From NCBI GenBank assembly GCA_016808115.1, contig JAEQBH010006404.1:124001-188000 (forward strand): 64,000 nt of DNA. The letters run 5' to 3'. Positions 1 to 11,880 of this stretch are shown one piece after another. The number at the start of each line of letters is the position of its first letter. The first letter of the stretch is position 1. Made by a program: the position numbers and the translations under genes. The notes under the pieces are model-generated. The model saw only the letters and a program-made list of their open reading frames with translations, did no database searches and was not told the origin of the DNA. The DNA is from Tetrastigma voinierianum (Eukaryota > Streptophyta > Magnoliopsida > Vitales > Vitaceae).

Positions 1-400
1 AAATTTGATCGAATAAGTCATCGATCCTCGTAATGGATATCGGTTATTGGTGTAAACATGTTCCAGTGTCATCAATCAGTGCAGTCAGAAGGATCTTGTA
101 TCTATTATGAATAGAATTGGAGCGTGGTGAAGTCTTAGTGCAATGAGCCCTTGCCCGATGTCACGTATCACGGACCTTGGCTCACGTAACTCGATGGGCC
201 CGTCTATGCGGAATTCAAATCAGTGGCGTCGGGGATCTGAGCTGATGCGAGGAGTCACATCTCTCGGTGGGGGTAATCCGTGGCTCGTCGGGAAAAACAC
301 ATCCTCGTACTTTCATGAGCCACCAGGGTAGACTCGTATCTGTCTCTTTCCGTCCTCCGGGTAAAGGCTAGGCTTGTCGGCCAGGTCATTGCGGAATGCC
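1..400 (-). pseudogene. Reverse transcriptase N-terminal fragment (outer gypsy)
   Basis: The minus strand of bases 1-50 encodes the RT stretch that usually reads R-Y-P-L-P-R-I-D-D-L-F-D-Q. Here R-Y-P-L is in one frame and R-I-D-D-L-F-D-Q in the next, so at least one base is missing. This block precedes the palm of gypsy RT, so the catalytic YxDD would lie beyond the left edge. Bases 60-400 should hold the protease-RT linker, but I see only weak similarity. No intact frame remains. Confidence 0.55.
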
Positions 401-411
401 ATCGTGAATTA

Positions 412-1137
412 TTACCACGGTATGGGGTGAAACATCGTACCTATTCCTGAAACACAACCTGGAAATGCCCAGTGCGGTGTGTGGCGGTAACTTCTAAATA
501 CGGGTCCGCGATCTATGACAACCAGATGTGTGATCAACTTGAGTCCATCCAGGATGACCTCGAACTTCCCAACATGTCCATGACCAGAAGGTCCGTGGGC
601 TAGAATCACGAGGATCTCTAACTCACATCCACAGGCATATCCCGTCGATTCTCGCCTTGGTGCACTGGGGGAGAACTCACGTCACCGATGGCTCTTCTAG
701 GTCTCAACCTCTGAAGCCCGATACTCCACACTGAGATGCGACAGCCAAAGAATGTGATGCACGAGGTCGAATAACACCACGCGTAGGCGAAAGAGTAGAA
801 ACGTGCCACAGATCGTTGACGATCTGGCGCCTCGGTCTGTGAATGCTTGCGTAGACAACGCCCTGAGCCCCGAGAAGTTCGGAGCCTGGCCCGCACTCTG
901 CCCTCGACCTCGGCCCATACTGCACTTGCTGGCCTATCACGTGAAACACTCGATGCTCGTGTCGCGCCACGAGGCGATACACCGTTCCCCTTTGGCCGTC
1001 TTGCGGGAGTAAGGAGGAACATGCGGAATCTCTTTCGTGTCCCACGATGATCGGGGCGTGGTGTCCCTGATCCACGAAACCCACGTATCTGGACAGTTAG
1101 CCTCATGTGTCATTTGTCGCGAGTGGAAACATGTCAT
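412..1137 (-). pseudogene. Gag zinc knuckle and retropepsin remnant (outer gypsy)
   Basis: On the minus strand a degraded CCHC knuckle (CFHSRQMTHEANC, second Cys replaced by Ser) lies around 1080-1135. A retropepsin remnant with ASHSL-type residues (usually D-S/T-G-A-S-H-S-F) lies near 745-780. A block resembling F-D-V-I-L-G-M-D-W-L followed by V-V-I-D lies at 500-580. These blocks follow the order expected after gag in chromoviruses and before the RT at the window edge. They sit in different frames and are separated by stops, so the region is non-coding today or mis-sequenced. Confidence 0.6.
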
Positions 1138-1960
1138 CTTCCAGACTTTGGTAGTAACGGTTTTGACCTTGGCCCTGTTGGCTACGGCCCCGCCCCTGAA
1201 ACCCTAGTGGAACAGAAATCCTCTGCTTCTTTCCCGATCCTAAAGAAGAAGCTTGGCTCCCCTTCTTCTTATTACTAGCACCCGCATCTCGGATGCTACG
1301 AGCGTCATCTACCTCTCGCTCAATAATCAAGGTTATGCTAACCGCCAGTCCATATCTTATAGGTTGTAATCCTCTGATCTCTTGCCGGATGAACTGACTT
1401 GACCCATCCTCGAACTTCACGACATTGGCAGCGTCGGTGGCCACATAATCATCGGCGTGCCAGCTCTGTGAATCGGCTACGTACTCGAAATACGATCATC
1501 GTCCCTGTCTCGGCTCGGAACTCGGGCCTTCGCATATGCTTGAAGTAGGAAAATGCTTCCCATTGAATAGTGCGAAAATCATCCCGTGTCATAGTCTCGA
1601 GTCCACCAGAAGTGACCCACTCCCACCATATCTGGGACTCACCCTCAAGCTGGAATGAAGCCAGCGTAATCAGAAGTGGTATCAGGGTTATCTCCATGCC
1701 GGAGAATCACTCTCGATCGTGAGACCAATGGTCGGCTACCATCGGGTCCCCTCCTCCGTGAGCGTCTCGGAGGATGGTGTGCTTGAACCTCACGGGAGTT
1801 GCGGCACCTCACGACCTCTAGGCTGCATCGGCTGTGAAATTTGTGGCTATCGCGGCACCATGGCCTCTATGAGGCTGCGATCAAAAGCAGGTGGTGAAAG
1901 TCGACCATCACCCATGGAAACCTCTGCGCCCGAGTCCTCTGCCATCACAACGGTCGAGCA
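1103..1960 (-). pseudogene. Gag (retrotransposon capsid) remnant (outer gypsy)
   Basis: The minus strand shows the retrotransposon gag domain in two frames. 1449-1697 contains FQLEGESQIWWEWV, then RFTELARR. 1103-1444 contains KFEDG, then IEREVDDARSIRDAGAS and a basic KKKGSQ...GSGKKQR tail, which is the usual C-terminal part of plant chromoviral gag before the zinc knuckle. The N-terminal part (1700-1960) is degenerate. The function was capsid assembly around element RNA. Frameshifts separate the pieces. Confidence 0.75.
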
Positions 1961-2249
1961 ATGAGTTTAGAATCATTTTCATGTCCAACTGTTAGCACAC
2001 ATGCCGACCAATAATAGACTTAATATCCCGAACCAACTATTTGTTTCCAGAACACCTAAGGATACGTTTCTCAACCTTAGTGTTCGCATTTCCTATATAC
2101 ATCCTACCACGTATATAATTCACGTAATTTGCACACCACGATCATGCGCATACGATCAAAGCATAAACCGGAAAACACCTGATGCATGTTGTGATCTAAT
2201 CTGTCTCGTGGACTCCCCAGGTAACCTCTGCCGAGACCTTGATACGAAC

Positions 2250-3574
2250 TATGATGCGGATATCAATTTCGAAGCGGTAGGTAATCTTGCAACCGACACG
2301 AACTATTCGAGATGTGATGTCTTATACCTTAATGACCATGGCTAAGCGAGTCCCTCGAAGCCCCAGGTACTCGTGTACTGTGCTGCGTCTAAAAATTTGT
2401 GACACCACTAAGAGCCGGGGTCAGTTGACTCTGGATCGACACAGTGGAAACTGGGTGTCTCATGTCGTGGACATTACATAGTAAAATGACCCGATAGGGC
2501 CCATCATCCCGTACTTGTCCATGCGGTTACAAGACCATACATTTCTATAGATTTAAGAGTTATTACATCCTCTATTACAAAACATATATTAAAACTAGGT
2601 CGTTTGAATATATCACCTTGAAAACAGAATCAAGACCCGCGGTCAGGCCCGCTTCATAATCGGCCTCCCCAGGGCGTCGTCTTTACTGTACGTCACGTAC
2701 TGAAGGGGTCCCATGACGGGGGTGAGCTAGCGCGGAGTAGAGATAAATCCCATAAAATTTCTGCCTAGGTGCACATGCAAATGATCATTTCACGGTCGAA
2801 CCCGACAACCCGTCGGAGTCGTACATGGTATCTAATCATAAAAAAATCTACATGCATGTATGAGACGACCTTGTACATGCCCCCAGTCTGAGATTGACCT
2901 CAGACCCACCACTATGAGTGCGATGGGAATCGATCTTGAGTCAAATTCGACTCCCCATCTCCTGTTCGTAGTCTATGTGATATTTATTTAATCGTTTAGG
3001 TGTCTTTTTGGGTAGTAGAACTTTCGGGGTCTCACGCGGGTCTCTTACACCCTCAGGCATTTTTTCGGGCTTTCCGCAGGTGGATCTGTATTTGTTTAAC
3101 CGGGTTTCGGGTTTTTCACTGGGGGTAACTATCCCTCTTTGCTCGCCCGACACATTTCATTTTACATTCGTTTAACACTGTGGAACTGATTTGACCGTCC
3201 CATTCCCAAGCCCACACGATTCAACGCAAACCTTGATGCCATCGATACCATGTACACACTCTCATGTAATGTGAATGTTCTTGCCTGTCTGTCTGATTGT
3301 GCCCACTCGAAACCTATGACGATGTATGAAGACCTACAACATGGACATTCTACCGCAGTACCTTGTGTGTGTGCTATGAACACTCATGTCTAACGCATAC
3401 AACATTTCATATATTAGGTTCGGCATCGAAGCAAACATGCGGTCGTATTAATATTCCATACATTCGTCGATGCAATCACATAAGCATGCCTTGCATCTTT
3501 TCTATCATTCGGTTCATTCATGTCGACACATCTTGGCGTGTATTAACATAATTCCCACCATTACTTAGTAGTAA
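2250..3574 (-). repeat. Left half of outer element's 5' LTR
   Basis: No host gene is visible here. On the minus strand, PBS-like TTCGTATCAAGGTCTCGG (2231-2248) resembles the plant tRNA-Met PBS TGGTATCAGAGC and would mark the LTR/internal junction near 2250. The stretch up to 3574 has the C-rich and T-rich blocks typical of long chromovirus LTRs. It ends at AGTAA, the target duplication of the inner element, and resumes at 15772. The exact LTR end is uncertain. Confidence 0.45.
3570..3574. repeat. Target-site duplication AGTAA, left copy
   Basis: AGTAA lies directly before TGTAACGC, the LTR start of the inner element, and matches AGTAA at 15767-15771 directly after the LTR end CCCACA. Five-base duplications are standard for Ty3/gypsy integrases. 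Confidence 0.85.
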
Positions 3575-6500
3575 TGTAACGCTAAAAATACCACCAGGTA
3601 CACATAATAAAATTTATTATATATTCAGTATAATTGGGCGACAGGTATTTTAAGATTGTTAAGGCGAATATTGATTAAATGATTATTGAATGCGGAAATA
3701 AACCCCGAGTGAAAAGAAAATATGGAAATTGAAAAAAATGGGGACCTAAATTGATTGTAAATAAGTTTATATGTCTAAGTGAATATAGGAGACTTAAATG
3801 AAAAATAATAGAGAAATGGGAGGGACCTAAATATAAAAATAAAGAAAAGAAGAAAACAATCAAGGAAGGGCATGTGGCATGTAGGAAAGTGGGAGGAAGT
3901 TTCCTATTTTTTTAAAATACGATTTAGAAGTGATCCATAAGAAAAGGAAAACGAGAGAAAAATAGAATTATTTTTAGAGTGAGAAGCTCTCACTTACTCT
4001 CTGGGCCTACAACGATCGGGCCATAGGTACCGGGGCGAATCAAGAGGGAAAGTCCTTCCTCGTGACAAGAGCTGCCAGTAGAGAAGCTAGGAATCGGGAG
4101 TTTCGGAAATAAACTCCAGAGGTAGAGTCTTCCCTACTTTCAGGTCATTTCTACTAGTGCCACATTGTGATAATGCGCGTGCATTGGACCTTAGAGGCGA
4201 ATTTTAGGTAAGAAATAAAGAGAATCGAATTGTCGAGTCATACGGTAAGTTAGCCACATCGATGAACTTCATGTTAGGCTTTAATCTCTCGAATTTGGAC
4301 CTCTGTAGGCTTAAGTTATAGTCCTTTGCGAGGGTTAGCCCATGTAAATCTGGTCGGGTCGATTCACCCCTTGGTCGGGTCAACTAATGGGACCTTAGAA
4401 ACGGGTTTTTGAGTAAGAAATAGGGAATTTAGCAGTAAGTTCTTACGAAATTGTATCCACATCCGTAGACGATGTTAGGCTTTTGAATTTCTCAATTCGG
4501 ACTCTTGTAGACCAAGTTATGGTCTTTTTACTCTGAATAGTCAAATGGGTGAGAGTTCTGACCATAGGAGTCATGGTCGGAATGCCATGCAGCCCGAGAG
4601 GTCGGGACCTCGCTGCGAAAGATTGGCCTCATCCTATAGAGATTCAATGGGCCGTCTGTGAGGCTTCGTCTGAAGAGCTCGGCTCGTCTGAAGAGCTCGG
4701 CTCGTCTATGGGGCTCGGCTCGTCATGTAAATTCGACTCGTCCGATTCGATCGGTTTCGTGCAGGATAGCTATGTATGATGACCTCCAACTTCGGAAGGT
4801 CATAACTCCTTCGTCCGAACTTAGATTTGGGTGTTCTTGGACTCAATGGAAAGCCCATTGAGTCAAGAATCCATTCATATGCCCTGAGGAAGATAGAATG
4901 TCAGACCGGGTGTCAGGCGAGCTCGTCATGTAGAGGAGTCAACTCGTCGGTTCGGGTCGGCTCGATGCGGGTTGACTACGCATGACCTCGACCCGGAAGG
5001 TCATATCTCCTTTGTTTGAACTCCGATTTGGGTGTTCTTAGACTCTATGGAAAGCCCATTGAGTCAAGAATACATTCATATGCCTGAGGAGGATATTAGA
5101 TGTCAGACCAAGGTGTTAGACTGAGCTCATCACTTCAGTTCAGCTCGTCCCGGTTGAATTCGGCTCGTGCAGGTTGACTACGCATGACCTCCAACTTCGG
5201 AAGGTCATATCTCCTTCGTTTGAACTCCGATTTGGGTGTTCTTGGACTCTATGGAAAGCCCATTGAGTCAAGAATACATTCATATTCCTGAGGAGTATAT
5301 TAGATGTCAGACTAAGGTGATAGATCGAGCTCATCCAGGTCAGGTCAGCTCGTCAGTTCAGGTCATCTCGTCTGGGTTGACTACACACGACCTTCAACTT
5401 CGGAAGGTCATATCTCCTTCGTCCGAACTCCGATTCGGGTATTCTTGGACTCTATGGAAAGCCCATTGAGTCAAGAATACATTCATATTCCTGAGGAGAA
5501 TAGAAGATGTTTGATCAAGGTGATAGATCGAGCTCGTCCAGGTCAGGTCAGCTCGTCAGTTCATGATTTGACTGCGTATGACCTCCAACTTCGGAAGGTC
5601 ATAACTCCTTCGTCTGAACTCCGTTTCGAGTGTTCTTAGACTCTATGGAAAGACCATTGAGTCAAGAATTCATTCATATGTCTGAGGAGGATATAAGATG
5701 TTTATGCGAGGAGTGACCGGATCGAGCTCGTCGGTCGGTCGGCTATTTAGTTGAGTTGTGCGTGTGACCTCGACTTAGAAGGTTATAACTCCTTCGTCCG
5801 AACTCTGTCGGGTATTCTTGGACTCTATGGAAAGCCCATTGAGTCAAGAATCCATCTATATATAGCTTGTCGAATTTAGAAATCATATTAATCTCTGAAA
5901 TCAATCTAACCAAAACTACTGATGCGCCTTACGAATAATATTGTTCTTTAATGGTTTTGGAATAGGAATTTGACGAGGAGAAAAGCGAGCGAGATTGGGA
6001 TTCGAGGATTGGAATCAAAGTGCAAAGATTTTTGGGGTTTGTTCTACCGACTCCTATTCCTCGTTTCAAGTTTTTGCATGTTTGTTCTAAAAGCATATTG
6101 AATTGATTTAATTGATTTGAGAAAAGTGATTGTGAAATGTTTGCATATAAAAATTGCATGATTATTGAAAATAAACTATTTATCTGGCGTACATATGGTA
6201 CTATATTTTGCTATAAGGATTTGAGCATACATAATAGAATGTTAACGTTTATTTCTCATTAAGGATGGATTGGTGCTCTGATAGGGTCGAATAAGCGATG
6301 CTTGCGAACTATTGTATTGATGTCACTCCGTCAATGGCCAATGGGGCAAGTATCCACGGTAGTGTTCACTATTTGATTGTTTATAACGGTCGACAGCCCA
6401 GCGGGACGTCTTGTGTTAGCAAACCATTTGATACCAGCACAGTAGCCCGAAGCAGACAGATGCCGTTGACCAGATATCACATATGAAGACATAGAGTTAA

Positions 6501-7225
6501 ATTCGTTAAGAGCATGGCTGAATTGATTAGCCAGGCAGAATTGATTGGCATAAGCTGAATTGATTGGCATAAGCGGGTGATTTTCCAGAAGCTGAATTGA
6601 TTTTGAGTGAATTGAATTATGGCGGGCGAATTTGAGCATAATTGAATTGATTGAGGTGCGAAATATTGAATATAAGTGTATTTTTGGATGTCGATGAACC
6701 ATAAGCGATTGTATATAAAACAAGTATATGTATTGTATTTATATTGATCATCCATAATGGTTGAAAGTTTTGACTGTTAAATTGGTGATTTAAAGCGGCG
6801 AGGAATGGATTTGTATAGAACCACTAAGCATGAAAATGCTTAAGCGTATTGTTTACCAATGCGCCAGTGCCAAGTGATAGATAGTGATCGACGGACCAGA
6901 TAGAGAGCGTCGAGTCATAAAGAAGGAATTTCGGGTATGCTCAGGCATGTGCATTCATTCCATGTTTTCTTTTGGATATTGATATTTTGTAAAAACAATT
7001 TGAACTCGAATATCTATTTTTTGTAAAATCATTTTGAAAAGGCCTGATGCCTTCATTGTAAATGTATTTTGTTAAAGTTAAATGTATTTTGTTAAATGTT
7101 TATGGGCTTGCCCAAATTTTGTAATCGCTTCCGTAAAGATATGATTTTGAGTGATTGAGTGATTTTAGTGGCATCCTGGACTCGGTTCGGATCATGGCCA
7201 GTCGAATTAGGTGGGGGTCCTGACT
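3575..7225 (+). repeat. 5' LTR of inner chromovirus
   Basis: Starts TGTAACGC. The body aligns to 11881-15766 over its length, for example the shared run 'aataaaatttattatata' near the start and 'gtaaatgtattttgttaaa' near the end. It ends around 'ggggtcctgac', four bases or so before the PBS. It is about 3.65 kb against 3.89 kb for the 3' copy, mostly because it has one fewer tandem unit. The U3/R region around 3960-4140 carries a conserved 'gagaagctctcactt' block shared with the 3' LTR. Confidence 0.85.
4775..5865 (+). repeat. LTR-embedded tandem array, 6 copies of a ~200 bp unit
   Basis: Each unit holds 'gacctccaacttcggaaggt', then 'tcctt..gaactccgatt', then 'gactctatggaaagcccatt' and 'gagtcaagaat.cattcatat'. 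Units begin near 4780, 4984, 5186, 5389, 5580 and 5766, so spacing is 186-204 bp. Between cores lie variable CTCGTC-rich linkers. No protein is encoded consistently. Confidence 0.9.
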
Positions 7226-7228
7226 TAT

Positions 7229-7246
7229 TGGTATCGAGCTAGGTTT
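7229..7246 (+). promoter_or_regulatory. Primer binding site (initiator tRNA-Met type)
   Basis: TGGTATCGAGCTAGGTTT differs from the plant consensus TGGTATCAGAGC by a lost base and lies a few bases after the 5' LTR end. It would prime minus-strand cDNA synthesis. Confidence 0.75.
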
Positions 7247-7586
7247 AGGCGGTTACACCTGGCTTGATTTTGGGGGAAATTGTTTGTAAATGATTTTGAA
7301 ATTTTTGTATAACATGACTCATTTGCATATAAGGTTGACATGACTCGGCGGATCTTCTTTGGTCTTAATAGGATAAGCATGGACGGTTCGGCTTCCCTTA
7401 GGGTCGAGGATGACCAGGGGACTCGCCCCAAACAAGTCACGCTGTAGGTGTGGAAGGTGGGCGAGCATCCGTGCCAGCGATGAATGAACGAGAGCAAGTG
7501 GCGGGAAGTCTTATGGGTATCCTCGGCTGGGTCGGCATTGCAAAAAGCCCAGGGCAGCAGTACCAGATTGCTCCCAGCGTCGGCCA

Positions 7587-8040
7587 GTGAAGAATGACGA
7601 AATGCAGGCCGTAGATTTTATGGAAAGAATGAGCCAGTATGGCGGAAAATTGGCTCGAAGCCCAGGCGGCGAAGTGCTTGTGCTAATGCATTGCGGTGAA
7701 GAAGGCTGGAATGTCTTGCGACCTCATTACTACGGGATGAGGCTTATCGGTGGTGGGTTCAGTGACCGGGCCAGCACCATCGAGGAGAGGGTTACATGGG
7801 AGTTCTTCTTGGATGAGTTCGAAGCACTATGTGGGTTGCATTTATCTGAACAACGCATGGGGCGGGAGTTTCACCAATCACGAAGCAAGGCAGGATGGGT
7901 GTATTAGAATATCAGAGAATTCACACGGTTGAGCAAGTATGCTCCCGAGATACTTGTGAGTGAGGAAGAAAAGTGTCGTAGGTTCGAAGACGACCTTAAT
8001 GACCATATTCGAGCCCATGTCACGACATTTTTGCCATAAG
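7587..8040 (+). pseudogene. Gag remnant (inner chromovirus)
   Basis: The capsid domain is visible across frames. FSDRASTIEERVTWEFFLDEF sits in the frame from 7587, then HYVGCIYLNNAW in another frame near 7830, then YAPEILVSEEEKCRRFEDDL (7938-7997) followed by NDHIRAHVTTF before a TAA near 8037. Order and motifs match retrotransposon gag of plant chromoviruses. At least three frameshifts separate the blocks. A zinc knuckle is not clear downstream (8040-8330). Confidence 0.75.
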
Positions 8041-8329
8041 GATTTCTCGAGAATTGTGACAGTGATGTGGAAAGAGTAAAGAAAGGAAGAGAGATAAAGA
8101 TAAAAGACGGGGAAGAAAAATTTTGGTCAGTCCGAGTTCACAACAACGACCAAAGGAAGAAGTTCGAGGGGGGACCACGGGGTTCCGATCAGCTTTATAG
8201 CACGGGCTGCGGTAGGAATACTCTACCCGGCACCATCGGTTCTTGATCGCGGAGGTCATAGAGGACAAAGCGCCATTGCTCCGTTGTGGGAGAAATCATA
8301 GAGGAGAATGTTGGAGACTTACGGGTGCT

Positions 8330-8960
8330 TGTTTGATTTGTGGATCAAGCATAGAGACGGGTGTTCTAGAGCTCGTTCATTTACGACACCTCGGGCCAGG
8401 GTCACGACTTTAGTGGTAAAAAGCGGCGAAGTGTTGCATCAGAAGTGTTAGAGACAAGGGACCTGAGAAGCGTTGGGTAGGCAAGATGGTCGTGCTCGGC
8501 TAGAGCATACGCAATGAAAGCCGAGTGGAAGATCACAGAGCGCTCCCGGATGTGATGGCCGGTAATTTCGAATCTTTGATACTACTATCACATGCATTGA
8601 TTGACCTGAGTAACTCCACTCATATATTTGCACCGATACCCAACTTGGGTAAATTACTGAGGAGTGAAACCGAATAGGACATCTTGGTGACGAACCCGGT
8701 CGCCATAGTGTTACAGGAATGATGTATAGGGATTGTCCCATCAAAATACGAGAGTATGAATTAATAGAGATTTGATTGAAAGACATTCAGTGGAGCTCAT
8801 GATATTGGGGATGGACTGCTTGTCCCGATACATCAAGCAATAGTCGATTGTAGAAACGAAAAGAGTAAACCTTAAGAACACCGAACGAAGACGGCAATCA
8901 CACTGTGGAGAGGTCAAATCACCTATCTATCGTGATATCCGCAAATACCGGCTAACAAAT
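8330..8960 (+). pseudogene. Protease/linker region remnant (inner chromovirus)
   Basis: Between gag and RT, fragments of the aspartic-protease segment remain in several frames: HALIDLSNSTHIF near 8592, GKLLRSET near 8648, and the later 'gat..tgggg.atggactg' block (I-L-G-M-D-W-L in relatives) near 8800. The catalytic D-S/T-G triad is not readable. Assignment rests on position and on these short matches. Confidence 0.5.
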
Positions 8961-9960
8961 GGTGCGGAAAGGATGTGAAGCCTACTTGGCTTATGTGATT
9001 GATACGGTAAAGGAAAGGCCTAGTGTATCCGATATCCCTACTGTTAGCGACTTTCCGGACGTGTTTCCGGAAGAGTTACCAGGATTGCCCCCACATAGGG
9101 AGATCGAGTTTGCTATTGACGTTGTACCAGGTGCCACACCGGCATCCATTACACCGTACAGAATGGCTCCACTAGAGCTAAAAGAATTGAAATTGCAATT
9201 GCAAGAACTACTAGAAAAGATTTATTCGACCAAGTGTATCACTATGGGGGGCTCCCTTGCTTTTGTTAAAAAGAAAGATGGTACACTTCGCTATGTATCG
9301 ATTATAGACAATTGAACAAGTTAACAAGAAAGAATAAAATATCCGTTACCTTAATCGATGATTTGTTTTACCAATTGAAAGGTGCAAGTATCTTTTCGAA
9401 GATTGACTTGCAATCTGGGTATCATCAGTTGAGAATTAAAGATGCCGATGTGCATAAGACGGCGTTTAGGACGCGATATGACATTATGAGTTCCTTGTAA
9501 TGCCGTTTGGATTGACAAATGCTTCCTGAAGGGCTTTCATGGACCTAATGAACCTGTTTTCCGACCGTATGTGGACTGGGCCTTTGTCGTAGTGTTCATA
9601 GACGACATTCTTGTGTATTCAAAAGATCATTTAAATATTACACACACCTTAGAGTAAAGGTTAGAGACTTCGAGAAAAGAGTAGCTTGTATGCAAAATCG
9701 AGCAAGTGTGAGTTTTGGAAGAATGAAGTGTCCTTTCGGGGCATATAGTAACGAAGAAGGAATCCGAGTAGATCCAAAGAAAATAGAAGTGGTTGTTGAA
9801 TGGAAGCCACTAGGAAATGTTATATGCGTAGTTTCCGACTAGCAGGATACCAAGGTAAGATTCGTTAAGGGGTTTCTATGATCGCAGCCTCGGCGATCAG
9901 GATCGCTTCAAAATGTAAAGTATGAATGGAGTGAAAAATGTCAAAGAAGTTTTGATAAGT
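8959..9960 (+). pseudogene. Reverse transcriptase remnant (inner chromovirus)
   Basis: The first 118 codons from 8959 are open and contain FPDVFPEELPGLPPHREIEF, then GSLAFVKKKDGTLRYVS, all conserved N-terminal RT blocks. The frame then shifts to NKLTRKNKISVTLIDDLF and IFSKIDLQSGYHQLRI (9312-9500). The catalytic block VFIDDILVYS is encoded at 9592-9621 with both aspartates intact. Later blocks (CEFWKNE, GIRVDPKKIE) lie in further frames up to about 9800. RT would copy element RNA into cDNA. It is frameshifted at least four times here. Confidence 0.88.
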
Positions 9961-10340
9961 TGAAAGCATTCTTAACTGAGGCTCCGGTTCTTACTCAACC
10001 GACCTGCGGTAGAGAATATGTGATTTTTAGTGATGCGTCGCTAAATGGACTTGGATGTGTCCTAATGCAAGAGGGTAAAGTGGTAGCCTATGCTTCAAGA
10101 CAGTTGAAGCCGCATGAAAGGAACTACCCACGCATGATTTGGAATTAGCCGCAATTGTATTTGCACTGAAAATTTGGAGACATTATTTGTATGGAGAGAA
10201 GTGTTTCATCTACACTGATCATAAGAGTCTTAAGTATTCGCCTCACAAAATGAGCTTAACTCGAGGCAACGAGATGGATGGAATTGATAAAGATTATGAC
10301 TGCGTGATTGATTATCACCGTGAAAGGCCAATGTAGTGGC
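9960..10340 (+). pseudogene. RNase H remnant (inner chromovirus)
   Basis: 9960-10148 encodes AFLTEAPVLTQP, FSDASLNGLGCVLMQEGKV and AYASRQLKPHERNYP. After a one-base slip, 10139-10336 continues LAAIVFALKIWRHYLYGEKC and IYTDHKSLKY. The first catalytic Asp (FSDAS), the E of ELAAIV and the TDH aspartate are present, matching gypsy RNase H. One frameshift splits it at about 10139. Confidence 0.88.
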
Positions 10341-10539
10341 CGACGCTGAGAAAGTCAATACGAACGTCGAGCGTTGAATGCCCATTCGTCATTATATGAC
10401 GATGGTACCCAGAGGGCGTAGCTATAGCAAGACCGAAGCTTGTTGAATCGAAAAGAAGCGCGACAAAAGAAAGATGAGAAAATTGCCGCTACGATAAATC
10501 GTGATTGGAAATGGTAAAGAAAACTGAAAGTTCACAAAG

Positions 10540-11560
10540 GAACGAAAGGAGTTTTGTATTATAAGGATCGGGTTTGTGTACCCGATTGTAATGAATTGAG
10601 GAAATCCATATTGAAAGAGGCACATAGTGGATCTTTTGCTATCCATCCTGGTAGCACAAAGATGTATCGAGATTTAAAAATGTAATTCTGGTGGTCCGGG
10701 ATGAAAAGAGATGTGTCAGAATATGTAACTAAGTGTTTGGTGTGTCAAAGAGTAAAGGCAGAGCATCAAGTTCCTTCGGGATTATTGCAACCTATTAGAA
10801 TGGACGAGCGGAAATGGACCTAATCATGGATTTCCGTGGTCGGGTTACCATCGATCAGGAGAAGGCATGACTCATTGGTCGTAGTAATCGACACTGCCGT
10901 CACTTCCTATTCCAGTAGAACCACTATTCGCTTGATAAGTTAGTAGAGCTGTACATCAAGGAAATAGTTCGGTTACATGGGATTCCTGTATTCATTATTT
11001 CAAACCGAGATCTGAGGTTTACTTCGAGATTTTGGGGAAAATTGTAAGAGGCTTTCTGGGCACTTCATCAATTTCGCACAAATTGTCTACCCACAAACGG
11101 ATGGACAATCTGAGAGAGTGATCCGCATTCTGAATATATGTTAAGGAGTCGTGGTGATCGACCTCGAGGGTAGCTGGATCGACACATTGCTTTGGGGCTT
11201 GAATTTGTGTACAACAACAGCTTCCAATCAAGTATCGAATGGCGCCTATGAGGCTTTATATGGGAGAAAATGTAGAACACCGCGAAGTTGGACGGAAGGA
11301 GCGAAAAGAAAAGTAATCGTCCCACTTGATACAGAGACCTAAGAAAAGTGAAAATGATTAGAGAAAGATTGAAAGTGGCCACCGATAGACAGAAATCATA
11401 TGCCGACATGAAAAGAAAAGATATTCGACATGAGATCGGCGAGAAAGTGTTTTTGAAAGTATCTCCTTGGAAGAAGGTGATGAGATTTGGGAAAAAGGGC
11501 AAGTTGAGCCCTAGATTTATCGCCCCTATGAAGTGATTGGAAAAGTAACTAGTGGGCATA
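10540..11560 (+). pseudogene. Integrase remnant (inner chromovirus)
   Basis: The HHCC zinc domain is visible: AHSGSFAIHPGSTKMYRD from 10620 and CLVCQRVKAEHQVPSGLL from 10733. Core residues follow in other frames: VVVID near 10878 (first catalytic Asp), ISNRDLRFTSRFWG near 11000 (second Asp), and the P-Q-T-D-G-Q-S-E-R-V block near 11088. 11348-11536 encodes the C-terminal ADMKRKDIRHEIGEKVFLKV (DRKRRDLEFEVGDRVFLKV-like) block. It would insert the cDNA, giving the 5-bp duplication. Frameshifted several times. Confidence 0.85.
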
Positions 11561-11699
11561 TAGATTAGCATTACTCCTCCCACTTGGAAAAGATCCATAA
11601 TGTATTTCATGTGTCCATGTTACTTGAGGTATCGATCGTAATTCACTACATGTAGCCCTTCGAGACAATTGAGCGAGGGGCCTGATTTGACGATTTAAG

Positions 11700-11846
11700 A
11701 AAGAGCGCAGAGATTTCAGGCCATGTCAGCACTACTGCAATGTGCTAAGACTCTAGTCAAAGTGCCGCGGAGAAACCATAAGATCAAGAAGCCACTGGGA
11801 AAGTGAGGAAACGATGCGGCAACAACATCCGCAACTGTTTGAATAA
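11700..11846 (+). pseudogene. C-terminal chromodomain remnant (inner chromovirus)
   Basis: The final readable block, 11787-11843, is RSHWESEETMRQQHPQLFE followed by TAA (11844-11846). Upstream, a different frame gives LVKVPRRNHK. This matches the end of plant chromoviral chromodomains (V-x-W-x-N-H...E-A-T-W-E-x-E-x-x-M...Y-P-x-L-F). It places the element among chromoviruses. The stop lies 34 bp before the 3' LTR, the usual spacing. Confidence 0.75.
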
Positions 11847-11880
11847 GGAAATTTCGAGACGAAATTTTTGCTGGGAGAGT
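11847..11880 (+). promoter_or_regulatory. Polypurine tract region
   Basis: 'aatttcgagacgaaattttt' followed by 'gctgggagagt' directly abuts TGTAACGCCC. This is the conserved plant chromovirus PPT context, which primes plus-strand synthesis. Confidence 0.75.

Noticed and set aside
2001..2481. Plus-strand reading frames upstream of 2.5 kb
   Set aside because: They lie antisense over the leader and LTR junction of the outer gypsy element and show no domain.
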